In this document: one piece after another, positions 1-6,149 of the stretch
Position numbering within the stretch: position 1 is the stretch's first letter
How the letters are laid out: each line of letters starts with the position of its first letter
IMG/VR virus record: IMGVR_UViG_3300034072_000615
Location: 1-36,158 of that record
Length of the DNA stretch: 36,158 nt
Source of the DNA: a virus
Strand: one strand, 5' to 3'
Translations under genes and position numbers: made by a program
The notes under the pieces: generated by a model
Databases searched by the model: none
What the model saw: only the letters and a program-made list of their open reading frames with translations
What the model was told of the DNA's origin: nothing

Positions 1-370
1 GTCTTGTTGCCTTGTATTGTTCAGGTAATGGAATATTTAAACGGAAGTTGTCTTTCCCGCTAAAATATAATTCCACTCGCTCTGTATTAAACTTAGATTT
101 CAAATTATTAATCTTAGCCTTCACCGTAGCGAAAGCATTCTTAGGGTCTTCAGCAATCTGTGTTTCTTCCAGAACAAAATGACCTTCTGGAATTTCCAAA
201 CCTGCTGTAAAATCCTTGAATGCTGTTTTGTGTTTGAAGTTTGCTTGTGCCTCATTCGTAGTATTCGTTGCTACTACACCCCGTTGCTCACACGCAGCCG
301 CCACTTGGTATGCTATTTCATCTGAGTCTAGGATCAGCAAAACTTCATTGTGTTGAAACTGTCTATCCAT
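1..370 (-). CDS. PIN/FEN-type 5'-3' exonuclease, partial (C-terminus beyond left edge)
   Basis: The ATG at 370 opens a frame that stays open to the left edge, so only about the first 123 residues are seen. The N-terminus has a beta strand leading into LDSDEIAYQVAAACE, the acidic metal-binding start typical of phage PIN/FEN 5'-3' exonucleases. Near residues 108-122 is YFSGKDNFRLNIPLPEQYKA, which matches the family's 'SGxxNFR...YK..R' segment (T7 gp6-like flap nucleases). In T7 this enzyme removes RNA primers and recycles host DNA. Its start overlaps the upstream stop by one base (TAATG), and it is the last gene seen in the replication operon. The family call is from motif recall. Confidence 0.75.
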   Translation of the reverse strand, partial: MDRQFQHNEVLLILDSDEIAYQVAAACEQRGVVATNTTNEAQANFKHKTAFKDFTAGLEIPEGHFVLEETQIAEDPKNAFATVKAKINNLKSKFNTERVELYFSGKDNFRLNIPLPEQYKATR

Positions 371-663
371 TAATATTTCACCTCTAACTTAAAATTACCA
401 TTTTCAATTTCTGGATAACCCACATTATTTTCAAACTTGAATCTAATGCCTTGTACACAGAAACCAACATAAGGTGAGTTCTTCCAATAGTCCGTCTGGT
501 TAGGGTTTTTAGGGTGAGTACCGAGTAACTTATAATCTAAGTAGTTCAATAGTACAGTAACTTCATAACCTTCGAAATTCAACCTACGTAACCAGATCTC
601 ATCTACAAAATTAAAAGGTGATCCATGCACTGATGTTAATTCTACAATAAAAACTATTGACAT
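370..663 (-). CDS. Hypothetical phage protein (97 aa)
   Basis: No recognised family. The start is supported by a GGAGAGG ribosome site and by its position directly after the TAG of the 53-aa gene upstream. It ends with a TAATG overlap into the exonuclease gene, so the two are probably translationally coupled. The sequence is rich in aromatic residues with alternating hydrophobic strands, suggesting a small beta-rich soluble protein. No signal peptide or membrane segment is visible. Confidence 0.6.
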   Translation of the reverse strand: MSIVFIVELTSVHGSPFNFVDEIWLRRLNFEGYEVTVLLNYLDYKLLGTHPKNPNQTDYWKNSPYVGFCVQGIRFKFENNVGYPEIENGNFKLEVKY

Positions 664-825
664 CTAAATCCTCTCCAATTTACTAAGAAACCCTTTAGCT
701 GTAAAACTCAATTCAGCAAGAATACGTTTGAGTCGCTTATTCTCTTTCTCTGATTGTTCTAACAATTGTTCTAATTGATGCACTTTGTTCATATAGTGCA
801 GTAGGTCTAATTGTTCTTTACTCAT
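664..825 (-). CDS. Small coiled-coil protein (53 aa)
   Basis: Translation gives MSKEQLDLLHYMNKVHQLEQ followed by LLEQSEKENKRLKRILAELS and a basic tail. Leucines recur in a heptad-like pattern between residues 6 and 40, so it is probably a short coiled coil that dimerises. The ATG at 825 overlaps the TGA of the preceding gene (ATGA), and its own TAG is followed directly by the next ATG. This double junction is the main evidence that so short a frame is real. Function unknown. Confidence 0.6.
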   Translation of the reverse strand: MSKEQLDLLHYMNKVHQLEQLLEQSEKENKRLKRILAELSFTAKGFLSKLERI

Positions 826-1121
826 TTAGCTACCTGCCACTGATAATGATCTGGAAAATGAAGTGATTCAGAACCATCATATTCTTCAATACGAAACAAA
901 GTGCCTTCGTCTAACCATTCTACATGACATTGATGTAGCCCACCCATGTACTCATTAGGCCAATTACGTTTAGCTATTTGTTCTATTTCTTCGTAAGGGA
1001 GTTCATTATGAATTGCTTGAGCAAGTTCTTGGTCTAAAGCCATTTCTGGACAACCCCAAGTAGACCAGCCTGCACCGTAACCACCACTCACTATTACACC
1101 GATTGTCTTTTTATTACTCAT
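822..1121 (-). CDS. Hypothetical phage protein with GGYGAGWSTW N-terminus (99 aa)
   Basis: It opens with MSNKKTIGVIVSGGYGAGWS, a glycine-rich strand-loop, then an acidic, tryptophan-containing body. I recall similar small proteins starting 'IVSGGYGAGWSTW' in other large phages, but no function. A GGAGAAG ribosome site precedes the ATG. It is coupled by ATGA to the 53-aa gene downstream. Probably soluble. Confidence 0.65.
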   Translation of the reverse strand: MSNKKTIGVIVSGGYGAGWSTWGCPEMALDQELAQAIHNELPYEEIEQIAKRNWPNEYMGGLHQCHVEWLDEGTLFRIEEYDGSESLHFPDHYQWQVAK

Positions 1122-1133
1122 CTTCTCCTCCCA

Positions 1134-1466
1134 TTACCAAACGTGTTGAAAGCTATCTAATTTAGTGTCTGGAATTTCTTCTCCGAGAATGTTCCCAATT
1201 AATGTTTGTGCTGCGAAAAACGTACCCCACCAATTAGATTCTAAATCAATTAAATCAGGATATATCGCCACAGGTAACTCAACACCAATATGCAAATCTT
1301 CAATGTCTGCATCAAACCAAGGACTGGCGTAATCCAGACCAAGTTCTTCTAAAGCTGTATGGAAGTCTCCATCGAATTCTTCATCAGCTTTAGCTCTAAC
1401 TGCTTCATGTAAAGCTCCTTGACTTCGTGGAACTAACATTAACTTACTTTCAATATCAATACCCAT
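1134..1466 (-). CDS. Hypothetical acidic protein (110 aa)
   Basis: The start at 1466 is chosen over an upstream in-frame ATG because an AGGAGAG site lies just before it and because the longer reading would run through the terminator hairpin at 1488-1522. The protein is acidic (many D/E between residues 22 and 70) with a hydrophobic C-terminal half (WWGTFFAAQTLIGNIL). No family recognised. It is the first gene after the terminator, so it depends on read-through or an unseen promoter. Confidence 0.6.
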   Translation of the reverse strand: MGIDIESKLMLVPRSQGALHEAVRAKADEEFDGDFHTALEELGLDYASPWFDADIEDLHIGVELPVAIYPDLIDLESNWWGTFFAAQTLIGNILGEEIPDTKLDSFQHVW

Positions 1467-1487
1467 AAATTCTCTCCTCTTACACAT

Positions 1488-1522
1488 AAACAAAAGGCTG
1501 GCGAACATCTCTGCTCCCAGCC
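1488..1522 (-). terminator. Rho-independent terminator (leftward)
   Basis: Read on the minus strand, GGCTGG (1522-1517) pairs with CCAGCC (1501-1496). The stem extends inward through GAGCA/TGTTC with one G-U pair to a GAGA tetraloop, and TTTTGTTT follows. It lies between the DsbA-like gene and the 110-aa gene and would attenuate the replication operon. Confidence 0.7.
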
Positions 1523-1540
1523 CATGTATTAATTTGATTG

Positions 1541-1795
1541 TTACTTCGTTAAGATTTCAAGCTCAGACAGGCTGGTCTGTAAGCTTTCAATCTGTTCTTC
1601 CACCTTTGCTTTGTCATATGCAGCTTTTACAAGAGCATTAAACTCTGCTGGCTTCATATCATATTGTTCTTTACATGCTTCAGCTAATGCTTTTAAGTCT
1701 TCCTTGATTCCATCCTGCTCACGTTTCAGTTGAACAGATTCATTGATACGTTTCAGAACGATTTCACGGGCTTCTTTTGAACTTGGTAATGACAT
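1541..1795 (-). CDS. DsbA-like small helical DNA-binding protein (84 aa)
   Basis: An almost wholly helical, charged protein. The central segment LAEACKEQYDMKPAEFNALV followed by AAYDK and an acidic helix recalls T4 DsbA, the dsDNA-binding accessory factor of late transcription, whose core reads '..AKDELGVDGKMFNRLL..'. The length is close to DsbA's ~89 residues. Seen: heptad-like helices and the 'G/MK..EFN.LV' pattern. Inferred: double-stranded DNA binding. It lies downstream of the SPFH gene, 14 bp away, and just before a terminator. Another small coiled-coil family is possible. Confidence 0.45.
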   Translation of the reverse strand: MSLPSSKEAREIVLKRINESVQLKREQDGIKEDLKALAEACKEQYDMKPAEFNALVKAAYDKAKVEEQIESLQTSLSELEILTK

Positions 1796-1809
1796 TGTTT
1801 ATTCTCCTA

Positions 1810-3030
1810 TTATTTAACTTTTAAATCTACAGCTAAATCTTTAGCCACTTTTGCTTCCATCATTTGCATGAAATTAGAAGCCGCTGCTGACCCAGATGTT
1901 GCGCCGTTAGAACCACCTAACATAATACTAGGAACATCCTGTACTTGACGACGTTGATAAGCATCAGCCCATAAAGCGTTAACTTTCTCAACAGTAGCCA
2001 ATTTCTTATCCAACGCACCATCAGCATTCATAATCAGTTCTTTAGCCTTCGCTTCTGCTTCGGCGCGAGTACGAGTAGCTTGTGCTTGTTGCTGAGCAGT
2101 TTTAACGTCAATCTCTGCTGCTAACAGGGCCTGCTGGTTAACTTCCTTCTGTTTCTCTGCTGCAATAACTGCTACTTCTTTTTCACGAGCAGCGACAATC
2201 AATGCGCGCTCTTTAATTTGAAGTTCCTCATAACGACGAGCAGCTACTTCTTTCTCACCTTTAGCTTCAACTTCTTTCTTTTCCCACAAAGCGCGGTCAG
2301 CGTTGGCACGAGCAGTAATAGAACCCATCTCTGCATCACGTTTAGCATCAATTTGTTTCTGTGTAGCAGCTTCAAAGTCGATATTTGTTACTTGGAAACC
2401 ACTTACTTTCAGACCATATTCACGGAAAGGACTGCCTTGATGAATTGGTTGACCATCTTTGCCAATGACAATCTCAGGTACATTTTTACGTTGTTTTGTG
2501 CCATCAGTCATCACAATTTCACGAGGGGTCACTTTAGTTACAAAACGACCATTCTCCATGATTGCTTCTGCCCATTCAGCGATATTGCTGCGCTTCTCAG
2601 CATATGCTTCTTCCGAAGTCAATAACCCCGCCGTTTGGTTAAGTGCTTGCTTGATCTCTGGTACAAATAACTTAGCTTCCAAACCTTCTGGTGATAAAAA
2701 CTCCCGATGTAATTTTAACATAGAAGCTTCGTCATTAGGAAGCTGAGCACGAACTGTACCGTCAACGGTGCCTTTGCCGCCATCCTGATAACGAACGTTA
2801 ATACCATTCTCTAAATCATTTGAAATAACGTTAGGATATTTGGTTTCCTTAGCGAAAGGAGCCATATACCAACCTTCTTCAAACTTCACAGACATCGTAC
2901 CGTTAGGGTATTGAACCACTGTACGGTAGCCACCGTCATTCACTGAAACAGAACAACTACCGATTGTCAGAACAGCTACAACACCAATTGCCGTTAAACC
3001 GTATTTAATTTGTTGCGCTAAACTACTCAT
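1810..3030 (-). CDS. SPFH/band-7 (prohibitin-like) membrane protein (406 aa)
   Basis: Residues about 9-30 form a hydrophobic anchor (YGLTAIGVVAVLTIGSCSVS). Its IGSC could also serve as a lipobox. A band-7 domain follows (VSVNDGGYRTVVQYPNG, then strands to about residue 225), then a long charged helix of about 110 residues (QKQIDAKRDAEMG through EAEAKAKELI) typical of stomatin/prohibitin coiled coils. Such proteins form ring scaffolds on the inner membrane; in bacteria they modulate FtsH-type proteolysis. The C-terminal 40 residues are Ser/Ala/Gly-rich. It overlaps the upstream 52-aa membrane protein by 8 bp, suggesting a joint membrane function. Phage homologues are known but their role is not. 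Confidence 0.85.
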   Translation of the reverse strand: MSSLAQQIKYGLTAIGVVAVLTIGSCSVSVNDGGYRTVVQYPNGTMSVKFEEGWYMAPFAKETKYPNVISNDLENGINVRYQDGGKGTVDGTVRAQLPNDEASMLKLHREFLSPEGLEAKLFVPEIKQALNQTAGLLTSEEAYAEKRSNIAEWAEAIMENGRFVTKVTPREIVMTDGTKQRKNVPEIVIGKDGQPIHQGSPFREYGLKVSGFQVTNIDFEAATQKQIDAKRDAEMGSITARANADRALWEKKEVEAKGEKEVAARRYEELQIKERALIVAAREKEVAVIAAEKQKEVNQQALLAAEIDVKTAQQQAQATRTRAEAEAKAKELIMNADGALDKKLATVEKVNALWADAYQRRQVQDVPSIMLGGSNGATSGSAAASNFMQMMEAKVAKDLAVDLKVK

Positions 3031-3181
3031 TATTATTCCCCTCTTGTTTGTTATCTAAAATGTCTTCAATTTTGTCGGCGTCTTTCATTGTCGAGTTAAA
3101 TGCTTTCCATACAACAGGGCCGAAATGCCACAACAAGAAAGCACCAACAATACTCAACAAGAATAAAAATACGTGAATCAT
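3023..3181 (-). CDS. Small single-pass membrane protein (52 aa)
   Basis: The start at 3181 is set by an AAAGGAGAG site; a longer in-frame reading would cross the ssb terminator hairpin. Residues 3-24 (HVFLFLLSIVGAFLLWHFGP) are a transmembrane helix. The C-terminal half is acidic and basic (MKDADKIEDILDNKQEGNNN), presumably cytoplasmic. It overlaps the SPFH gene start by 8 bp, so the two proteins may act together. No family recognised. Confidence 0.65.
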   Translation of the reverse strand: MIHVFLFLLSIVGAFLLWHFGPVVWKAFNSTMKDADKIEDILDNKQEGNNNE

Positions 3182-3192
3182 ATTCTCTCCTT

Positions 3193-3220
3193 TAAAACAA
3201 GGGCTGCTGTTACACAGCCC
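3193..3220 (-). terminator. Terminator after ssb (leftward)
   Basis: On the minus strand GGGCTG (3220-3215) pairs with CAGCCC (3206-3201) around an 8-nt loop and is followed by TTGTTTT. It sits 15 bp after the ssb stop codon and would set ssb expression apart from the SPFH unit. Confidence 0.65.
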
Positions 3221-3234
3221 GTACAACATTTACA

Positions 3235-4197
3235 TCAGAACGGGATGTCTGAGTCGAAGTCATCATTGCCGCTAACAGGAACATTCTGAGCGGCTTTCTT
3301 ACCTGAGCCTTGCGATGGCTTAGCTTCACCTCCAGAAGCGCTCGCAGAGCTTCCTGTTGCGTTTGGCGAAGCATTCTCCAGAACAGCTTGCATCTTGCTA
3401 CCTTGGTAGTTTAATGCTTGCTTAATCTTCTTCACTAAATCACCACGTAACCACTTCACATCTTCTTCTGTAACAGTATCAAATGTAATGATACGTGCTT
3501 CATTGGACAGTGGTTTTACTTTTAAAGGAGCTTCATTACCTTCTTCATCTTCAATCAGAGGTACTTCAGAACAACCTTTGTAATTAACGTATGTGTTCTC
3601 ACCAGACGTATTCACAGCAACCTGAGCCATGAATGCTTTACCGGCTAACAACGACACATCCATGTTATCAGGACCACCGTCAATTACAGCCAATGTCTGC
3701 GTAGCTTTTGACAGCTTAGTCAACAGAGATTGAGCATGGAATGTAAATGGTTTATCTTCCAAACGCTTACCACTTTCATCATAGCTGTAACAACCAGCTA
3801 AGTCAACACCTTTTACATCACCTTTGAATGATGGATTTAACAGCAGACGATATGGTTGTTTACCAATAGCACCGCCATAATCTACCACATCATTCAGCAG
3901 GTCAGCTAAGACCGCTACTTGTTGAACAGGTTTACGTGGTGTATGTAGAATATCTTTACCGCCTACGTTCTCCACCCAACTACCTTTACCAAGTGATTCC
4001 ACTTGCTTAGGATCATTAGGATTGTAATCCTTAGTGGACGGTTCACGTTCTTGTGTACCTAAGTCAACAATCAATGACACTCGTGCTGGACGACTACCAC
4101 CTTTAACACCTTTGTTCAGTTCATTCCAATTCACTTTGGGAATGTTAGGATTCATTGGTGTTGCTTGTTGATTACTATTTGCTGGTTTAAAAGCCAT
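3235..4197 (-). CDS. Single-stranded DNA-binding protein (320 aa)
   Basis: The C-terminus ends SGNDDFDSDIPF, the acidic, Phe-terminated tail that SSBs use to recruit partners. It is preceded by a low-complexity Ser/Ala/Gly linker (about residues 276-305). The first 30 residues are polar and unstructured. The body has strands such as RPARVSLIVDLGTQ and FMAQVAVNTSGENTYVNYKG consistent with an OB-fold core. In T7-type replisomes the tail contacts polymerase and primase-helicase, both encoded just upstream here. Length and tail fit large-phage SSBs; a direct fold assignment is inference. The leader contains three hairpins (4248-4302), suggesting autoregulation. Confidence 0.75.
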   Translation of the reverse strand: MAFKPANSNQQATPMNPNIPKVNWNELNKGVKGGSRPARVSLIVDLGTQEREPSTKDYNPNDPKQVESLGKGSWVENVGGKDILHTPRKPVQQVAVLADLLNDVVDYGGAIGKQPYRLLLNPSFKGDVKGVDLAGCYSYDESGKRLEDKPFTFHAQSLLTKLSKATQTLAVIDGGPDNMDVSLLAGKAFMAQVAVNTSGENTYVNYKGCSEVPLIEDEEGNEAPLKVKPLSNEARIITFDTVTEEDVKWLRGDLVKKIKQALNYQGSKMQAVLENASPNATGSSASASGGEAKPSQGSGKKAAQNVPVSGNDDFDSDIPF

Positions 4198-4247
4198 ATT
4201 TAATTTCCTCTTTCATATTAAATTCGAGTATTCGCGTTATGTTTAAT

Positions 4248-4302
4248 GCTTCATATTGAAGCGTGATTCTACTTTCGTAGAATTCGTGTAAGGCTACGTA
4301 GC
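4248..4302. repeat. Three consecutive hairpins in the ssb leader
   Basis: GCTTCATATTGAAGC (4248-4262), ATTCTACTTTCGTAGAAT (4266-4283) and the 10-bp palindrome GCTACGTAGC (4293-4302) lie in a row between the HNH gene and ssb. The last contains the HNH stop codon. None is followed by a U-tract. They could be an mRNA structure for SSB translational control or a boundary left by HNH insertion. Confidence 0.6.
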
Positions 4303-4773
4303 TTTGAAATGGTTGTTGGTAAAATCTCCAGATCTTACTTCAAAAGATTTTCGCATACAGCAAGCTTCGAAAAAATCTTTAGTTATACCTATATAGTGTT
4401 TACCGCAACGCACTCTAAAGTAACCACAGCTTTTGTCAAAAGTTATTCCGGCAATGCCGATGTTTTTATTGTTAGAATAAGGTTTTGTGTTTCGACCATT
4501 CACAGATTTAGTAACTTCCCTGAGATTTGAAATCATGTTGTCTCTAGGGTTTCTATTTATGTGGTCAATCACACAATCAGGTAAAGGCCATCTTTTGTAA
4601 TACAGCGCAAAACACACCCTGTGATACTCATACCTTTTACCACCTAATCCAACCGTCTTACCTTCTTTACAATTACCACCGCATAACTTACCGTCACGAT
4701 ATAAGAAACCTTCGTCTGAGTCGTAGGTAAAAGTGTTTAAAGCTAAGCCTAGTGTATACTCTGTTTCTTTCAC
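4294..4773 (-). CDS. HNH homing endonuclease with AP2-like C-terminus (159 aa)
   Basis: The core runs YEYHRVCFALYYK (H51, R52), then DCVIDHINRNPRDN (D70, H71) and ISNLREVTKSVNGRN. This is the beta-beta-alpha metal finger of HNH nucleases. The C-terminal part (NIGIAGITFDKSCGYFRVRC, then KHYIGITKDFFEA) resembles the AP2 DNA-binding repeat common in free-standing phage homing endonucleases. It would nick or cut a cognate site in a related phage and spread itself. It lies between a 64-aa gene and ssb, and its stop codon is within a palindrome of the ssb leader, consistent with later insertion. Confidence 0.85.
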   Translation of the reverse strand: MKETEYTLGLALNTFTYDSDEGFLYRDGKLCGGNCKEGKTVGLGGKRYEYHRVCFALYYKRWPLPDCVIDHINRNPRDNMISNLREVTKSVNGRNTKPYSNNKNIGIAGITFDKSCGYFRVRCGKHYIGITKDFFEACCMRKSFEVRSGDFTNNHFKAT

Positions 4774-4805
4774 TAAAATACTCTCGTATTTGATAATGTT
4801 CTGCG

Positions 4806-5000
4806 TTAATTCTTACCAGCTACATCGTAGCGACTCAGCAGAGCATAAATCTTACTACGACCACTGATTGTCTTTTCAATATTTTTACGTTTCTTCTGAT
4901 AATCTGGAGCATTCGCAAAGCGATTATTACTCAAATCATCATAAAAATTCTCGATATAGATAAGCTGTTGTGTTAATTCAAATTGTTGTAAATCTTGCAT
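4806..5000 (-). CDS. Hypothetical helical protein (64 aa)
   Basis: A short, charged, probably all-helical protein (QQFELTQQLIYIENFYDDL, then a basic DYQKKRKNIEKTISGRSK stretch). No family recognised. A GGAGAAAAC ribosome site precedes the ATG. It lies 10 bp after the membrane protein gene at 5011-5229 and was probably directly upstream of ssb before the HNH gene entered. Confidence 0.55.
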   Translation of the reverse strand: MQDLQQFELTQQLIYIENFYDDLSNNRFANAPDYQKKRKNIEKTISGRSKIYALLSRYDVAGKN

Positions 5001-5010
5001 TGTTTTCTCC

Positions 5011-5229
5011 TTAATTACCTACTGAAATGTCACGAAGCTGTTCACGTAAAAACCAACCCTTATCTGTCTTCACATAACAACCATCAAAGATTTTATACTT
5101 GGTTTGCATACCCGTCATATCTTCATAGTTGGCACACTTATATTCTTTTACGATCCAACTACCAAACACAATAATCAGCAATACAAACAAAGTCAACACC
5201 AATTCAACATTACCTTTTTGCTTACGCAT
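5011..5229 (-). CDS. Small membrane-anchored protein (72 aa)
   Basis: Residues 9-27 (VELVLTLFVLLIIVFGSWIV) form one transmembrane helix after a basic start (MRKQKGN), predicting the C-terminus outside. The exported part holds two cysteines (YKCANYEDMTGMQTKYKIFD, then GCYVK) that could form a disulfide in the periplasm. I recall similar 'C..YE..TG...KY...GCYVK' small proteins in other phages, but not a function. It has a GGAGAGAAA site. Confidence 0.65.
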   Translation of the reverse strand: MRKQKGNVELVLTLFVLLIIVFGSWIVKEYKCANYEDMTGMQTKYKIFDGCYVKTDKGWFLREQLRDISVGN

Positions 5230-5247
5230 TCCATTTCTCTCCTTTAA

Positions 5248-5457
5248 CTAAGCAATTTCATCATAAACACCAAAGTTGTCATCTTTACCAACTTCGACAC
5301 TAAACCAACCATAACACTCATAACATTCTTCTTCATGTACTTCACCAACGTCGGAATTCGGTACTACAAAATCTTCCACCGGTAAAGGCTCACCTGCTGG
5401 ATGTTTTCCACAGAAAGGGCAAAACAAGATGTCCCCGCGCTTGTATGACTTAATCAT
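5248..5457 (-). CDS. Zinc-ribbon protein (69 aa)
   Basis: CPFCGKHPAG (C13, C16) and ECYECYGW (two more cysteines near residue 45) form a CxxC...CxxC zinc ribbon. The rest is acidic. Such small ribbons occur in many phages and may bind nucleic acid or host proteins. It is the first gene after the promoter at 5487-5514, so it heads the ssb-containing transcript. Confidence 0.7.
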   Translation of the reverse strand: MIKSYKRGDILFCPFCGKHPAGEPLPVEDFVVPNSDVGEVHEEECYECYGWFSVEVGKDDNFGVYDEIA

Positions 5458-5475
5458 CGTTTCTCTCCTTTGTTA

Positions 5476-5514
5476 AACGTGCAGAAATTATAGCACGTTA
5501 TTCTGTTGTGTCAA
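5476..5514 (-). promoter_or_regulatory. Consensus sigma70 promoter with -10 in an inverted-repeat loop
   Basis: On the minus strand TTGACA (5514-5509), 16 bp, TATAAT (5492-5487): both boxes are perfect. AACGTGC (5499-5493) and GCACGTT (5482-5476) flank the -10 as a 7-bp inverted repeat. The -35 lies inside the end of the HNH gene. It drives the zinc-ribbon, 72-aa, 64-aa, HNH and ssb genes. Confidence 0.8.
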
Positions 5515-6136
5515 CATCTTCTTGTGAAGAATTTTTAATTTTGTCGAGCCTTAAAGACATTTCTAACTGTCCAGCAGTAACATCCTCGCACAACTCTTGC
5601 ATGAAGTCAACCAGTTCTGCATTACTTCTACCATTAAATACAGAAGATATTGTAGTTCTTGGTAGCTTGAAACTTTGAGCTATCTCATTAACCCCGTAGC
5701 CAGTCTTCCTCATTACAACAGACCTACATCTTTGCGTATCTGTAAGCTGATTAGTCCTTCCTCTTTTCTTAGCATTGATCCTGCCATTGATAATACCATG
5801 TGCTGTATTCTCTTTTGCCGTCACCCACTCTAAATTCTCTACACAGTTGTTAGACTTGTCGTGATCGATGTGGTTAACAAACTTTTTATTGTCTGGATTA
5901 GGTATAAAATGCTCTGCAACAAGCCTGTGAATGTATCGGCATGAATTTAAACCTCTGCGCCCTTTTACATAAACACAGCAATTCTTATACCCTGCTCCGT
6001 TGTCAAGTATTGTAGCAAATCTACGCATACTTACTACATACACTCTACCTTTATTACTGACAAAGTAATTTTCTAGCGTACCTTCTATGGGAAGGAATAC
6101 TTCATCATTTTCTACTAAATCTTCTGGAACACTCAT
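5498..6136 (-). CDS. NUMOD4-HNH homing endonuclease with C-terminal HTH (212 aa)
   Basis: Residues 12-50 (VFLPIEGTLENYFVSNKGRV) match NUMOD4, the DNA-recognition module of HNH homing enzymes. An HNH core follows: CRYIHRLVAEHF (H70), FVNHIDHDKSNNCVENLEWV (H89, D91, N101) and N110. Residues about 130-185 (LTDTQRCRSVVMRKTGYGVN, EIAQSFKLPRTTISSVFNGR) form a helix-turn-helix like NUMOD1/resolvase-type modules. It is inserted between the DNA polymerase gene (13 bp upstream) and the zinc-ribbon gene, and its 3' end carries the promoter that restores transcription of the genes beyond. Confidence 0.88.
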   Translation of the reverse strand: MSVPEDLVENDEVFLPIEGTLENYFVSNKGRVYVVSMRRFATILDNGAGYKNCCVYVKGRRGLNSCRYIHRLVAEHFIPNPDNKKFVNHIDHDKSNNCVENLEWVTAKENTAHGIINGRINAKKRGRTNQLTDTQRCRSVVMRKTGYGVNEIAQSFKLPRTTISSVFNGRSNAELVDFMQELCEDVTAGQLEMSLRLDKIKNSSQEDVDTTE

Positions 6137-6149
6137 TTACATACTCCTA

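Noticed and set aside
2218-2746. Open frames on the plus strand opposite the SPFH gene
   Set aside because: They are antisense shadows of a clear band-7 coding sequence, with no ribosome sites and low-complexity composition.
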